A DNA stretch of 17,383 bases from Agrocybe praecox (Eukaryota > Basidiomycota > Agaricomycetes > Agaricales > Agrocybaceae), in the NCBI GenBank assembly GCA_964017145.1, contig CAXHKQ010000202.1, forward strand, positions 1-17,383, given 5' to 3'. The position numbers and the translations under genes were made by a program. The notes under the pieces were generated by a model, which saw only the letters and a program-made list of their open reading frames with translations, did not search any database and was not told the DNA's origin. Shown in pieces: positions 16,168 through 17,383 of the stretch; within the stretch, counting starts at the first letter, position 1, and the number at the start of each line of letters is the position of its first letter.

Positions 16168-17383
16168 ATGGGGCGTATTTGCGCTATACCCGGCTGCCTC
16201 AGCACCGACACCAACGCTGTGGTGCACCGGTTTCCCAAAAAGAACGAACAGTCCCAGCTCTGGCAGCAGCGCCTCCAGCTGCAGCATATCCCGCTGCCAG
16301 TGCTGTTGCAAAAGTACGTCGTGTGCACGCTCCACTTCGATCGCAAGGACTATCGCAACATCGAGTCGAGGAAACTGAACTTCACAGCTTTGCCGCGGGC
16401 CGTCGAAACGTCGTCGTACGTCGAGATTGACGGCGACTGCGTTGTGGCGGAAGGCGACCACGACGACGATGCCATCGAAATGGACGCCCAGCTGGATGAT
16501 CGGTTATCGCTGTGCCAGTTCGAAATGGACGGTGATCAAATGATGGGTTTCCTTGAACACGACGACAACGACGCAGGGCATCAGGTCGAAGAACAAATGG
16601 CAATACACCAGGCAGAACCGCTCGAGCTCGAAAGCTCGAACTTTGCGGAATACATCAGCCATGCAGCCAGCGCAGGTAGCGTGCATTGTGAGCCAAATAG
16701 CACAGCAGAACCAATCCTCGAAACATCAGCAGAACACCATCAGCAGGACGCCTATCTAATGCCATCGGCCGAACATGCGACGGATCACGTTGCTGAAAGT
16801 CAATTTACACATCACGACGACATTCCGTCTGAAATTACTACTGACATGACGATAGAACAATCATTCGACGACATCAGCAGCAGTCCAGCAACGATAACGC
16901 ATCATCCGCAGCATCAGCTGGACAATCCGGTCGATTTCGATCATTTGTCCGATCAGTACGTGTATGTGTTGGAAATGAACGAGCCTGAAGCCGCAGAGAA
17001 TGTCGTGGAAGCCGAGCAGCAGCTGCAGCAGCCGGAATCATATCAGTCCCAACTCGTGCACATCGAATGCAATGACGAACTTCCGCCATCATCGGATTTT
17101 GTAAACGACGCAAGCCAAGTCCAACATACGCAAGCTCTTTATCCAGATATCGTCAGCATAACATCAATCGAAAAGCCTTTGCCGGTCGCCGACGACGACG
17201 ACGAATCAACCGCCATCAGCAATCTGCTGTCCGCTCTCACGCGATCGCCGACATCTGGCGGAGCCATGCGCAAGCCGCCGATCGTCGACGACGACGAGGA
17301 ACCGTATGCGCTGCACGACACCGACGAGGTCCGACTGTACAGCCAGATGTCCAAGCGCAGCCTGATCCAGCTGCTGGTGGCGG
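16168..17383 (+). CDS. THAP-domain (C2CH zinc finger) protein, 3' partial, runs off the window
   Basis: Open from ATG 16168 (good context, gaaATGG) through the window end: 405 codons without a stop or an obvious splice site. Residues 1-~70 form a THAP domain: MGRICAIPGC gives C5 and C10, then HRFPK (P23), W32, and YVVCTLHF with C53 and H56, matching C-x4-C-x42-C-x2-H, followed by a LNFTALP segment in place of the usual AVPT-type box. THAP domains bind DNA specifically in transcriptional regulators and in P-element-type transposases. The remaining ~335 residues are acidic and rich in Asp, Glu, Gln and His, with DDDD and DDDEE runs and no transposase signature, which suggests a host transcription factor or co-regulator. 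The last visible residues (LYSQMSKRSLIQLLVA) look like the start of a helical or coiled-coil C-terminus. Which THAP orthologue this is cannot be told. Confidence 0.88.
   Translation, partial: MGRICAIPGCLSTDTNAVVHRFPKKNEQSQLWQQRLQLQHIPLPVLLQKYVVCTLHFDRKDYRNIESRKLNFTALPRAVETSSYVEIDGDCVVAEGDHDDDAIEMDAQLDDRLSLCQFEMDGDQMMGFLEHDDNDAGHQVEEQMAIHQAEPLELESSNFAEYISHAASAGSVHCEPNSTAEPILETSAEHHQQDAYLMPSAEHATDHVAESQFTHHDDIPSEITTDMTIEQSFDDISSSPATITHHPQHQLDNPVDFDHLSDQYVYVLEMNEPEAAENVVEAEQQLQQPESYQSQLVHIECNDELPPSSDFVNDASQVQHTQALYPDIVSITSIEKPLPVADDDDESTAISNLLSALTRSPTSGGAMRKPPIVDDDEEPYALHDTDEVRLYSQMSKRSLIQLLVA

Noticed and set aside
1..17383. tRNA, rRNA, CRISPR or bacterial operon features
   Set aside because: No cloverleaf with A and B boxes, no spaced identical repeats and no Shine-Dalgarno gene strings; intron-bearing animal genes explain the coding content.
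16168..17383. Interpretation of the THAP gene as a P-element transposase
   Set aside because: The THAP domain fits, but the visible 335 residues after it are acidic low-complexity sequence without a transposase catalytic region, and no terminal repeats flank it in the window.

Overview
This is eukaryotic nuclear DNA, almost certainly from an insect and most likely a fly of the mosquito/lower-dipteran type. It carries an insect-specific 7tm_6 odorant receptor and an hnRNP M protein that resembles Drosophila Rumpelstiltskin. Introns are short (60-100 bp) with GT-AG borders, coding DNA is GC-rich, spacers are AT-rich, and gene spacing is tight. The species call is inference; the insect call is firm.

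Layout, left to right. (1) 60-1723, + strand: the last two coding exons of a FAIM-family (Fas apoptotic inhibitory molecule) gene. They are separated by an intron almost filled by a ~1.1 kb foldback (long inverted repeat) element. (2) 2435-5827, +: a complete five-exon PARP1 gene of 1023 codons. It has all three zinc fingers, BRCT, WGR and catalytic domains, the H-Y-E triad, and a DEVD caspase-type site between zinc fingers 2 and 3. (3) 6588-8114, +: a complete five-exon odorant receptor of 416 aa. (4) 8438-14075, -: a five-coding-exon hnRNP M / rumpelstiltskin-like RNA-binding protein of 822 aa. It has three RRMs separated by Gly-, Asn- and Gln-rich low-complexity segments, large introns with degenerate repeats, and probably a 5' UTR intron. 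It converges on the odorant receptor with only 323 bp between stop codons. (5) 14498-14780: a small MITE-like element with 10-bp terminal inverted repeats, near-perfect 10-bp target-site duplications and a minisatellite-like interior. (6) 15100-15804, -: a complete three-exon LIN37 (MuvB/DREAM subunit; Drosophila Mip40) of 191 aa. (7) 16168-17383, +: the first 405 codons of a THAP-type zinc-finger protein, head-to-head with LIN37 across a 363-bp probable bidirectional promoter and running off the right edge.

The genes are mostly chromatin, transcription and RNA-processing housekeeping genes (PARP1, hnRNP M, LIN37, THAP) with one sensory receptor and one cell-survival gene. Nothing suggests an operon-like pathway. 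The associations worth testing are LIN37/THAP (THAP proteins act with DREAM in nematodes) and, more weakly, FAIM/PARP (both touch caspase biology). The two mobile-element remnants and the repeats inside the hnRNP M intron are the least explained sequence. Exon borders were placed by hand from splice consensus, reading phase and family similarity, not from transcripts.
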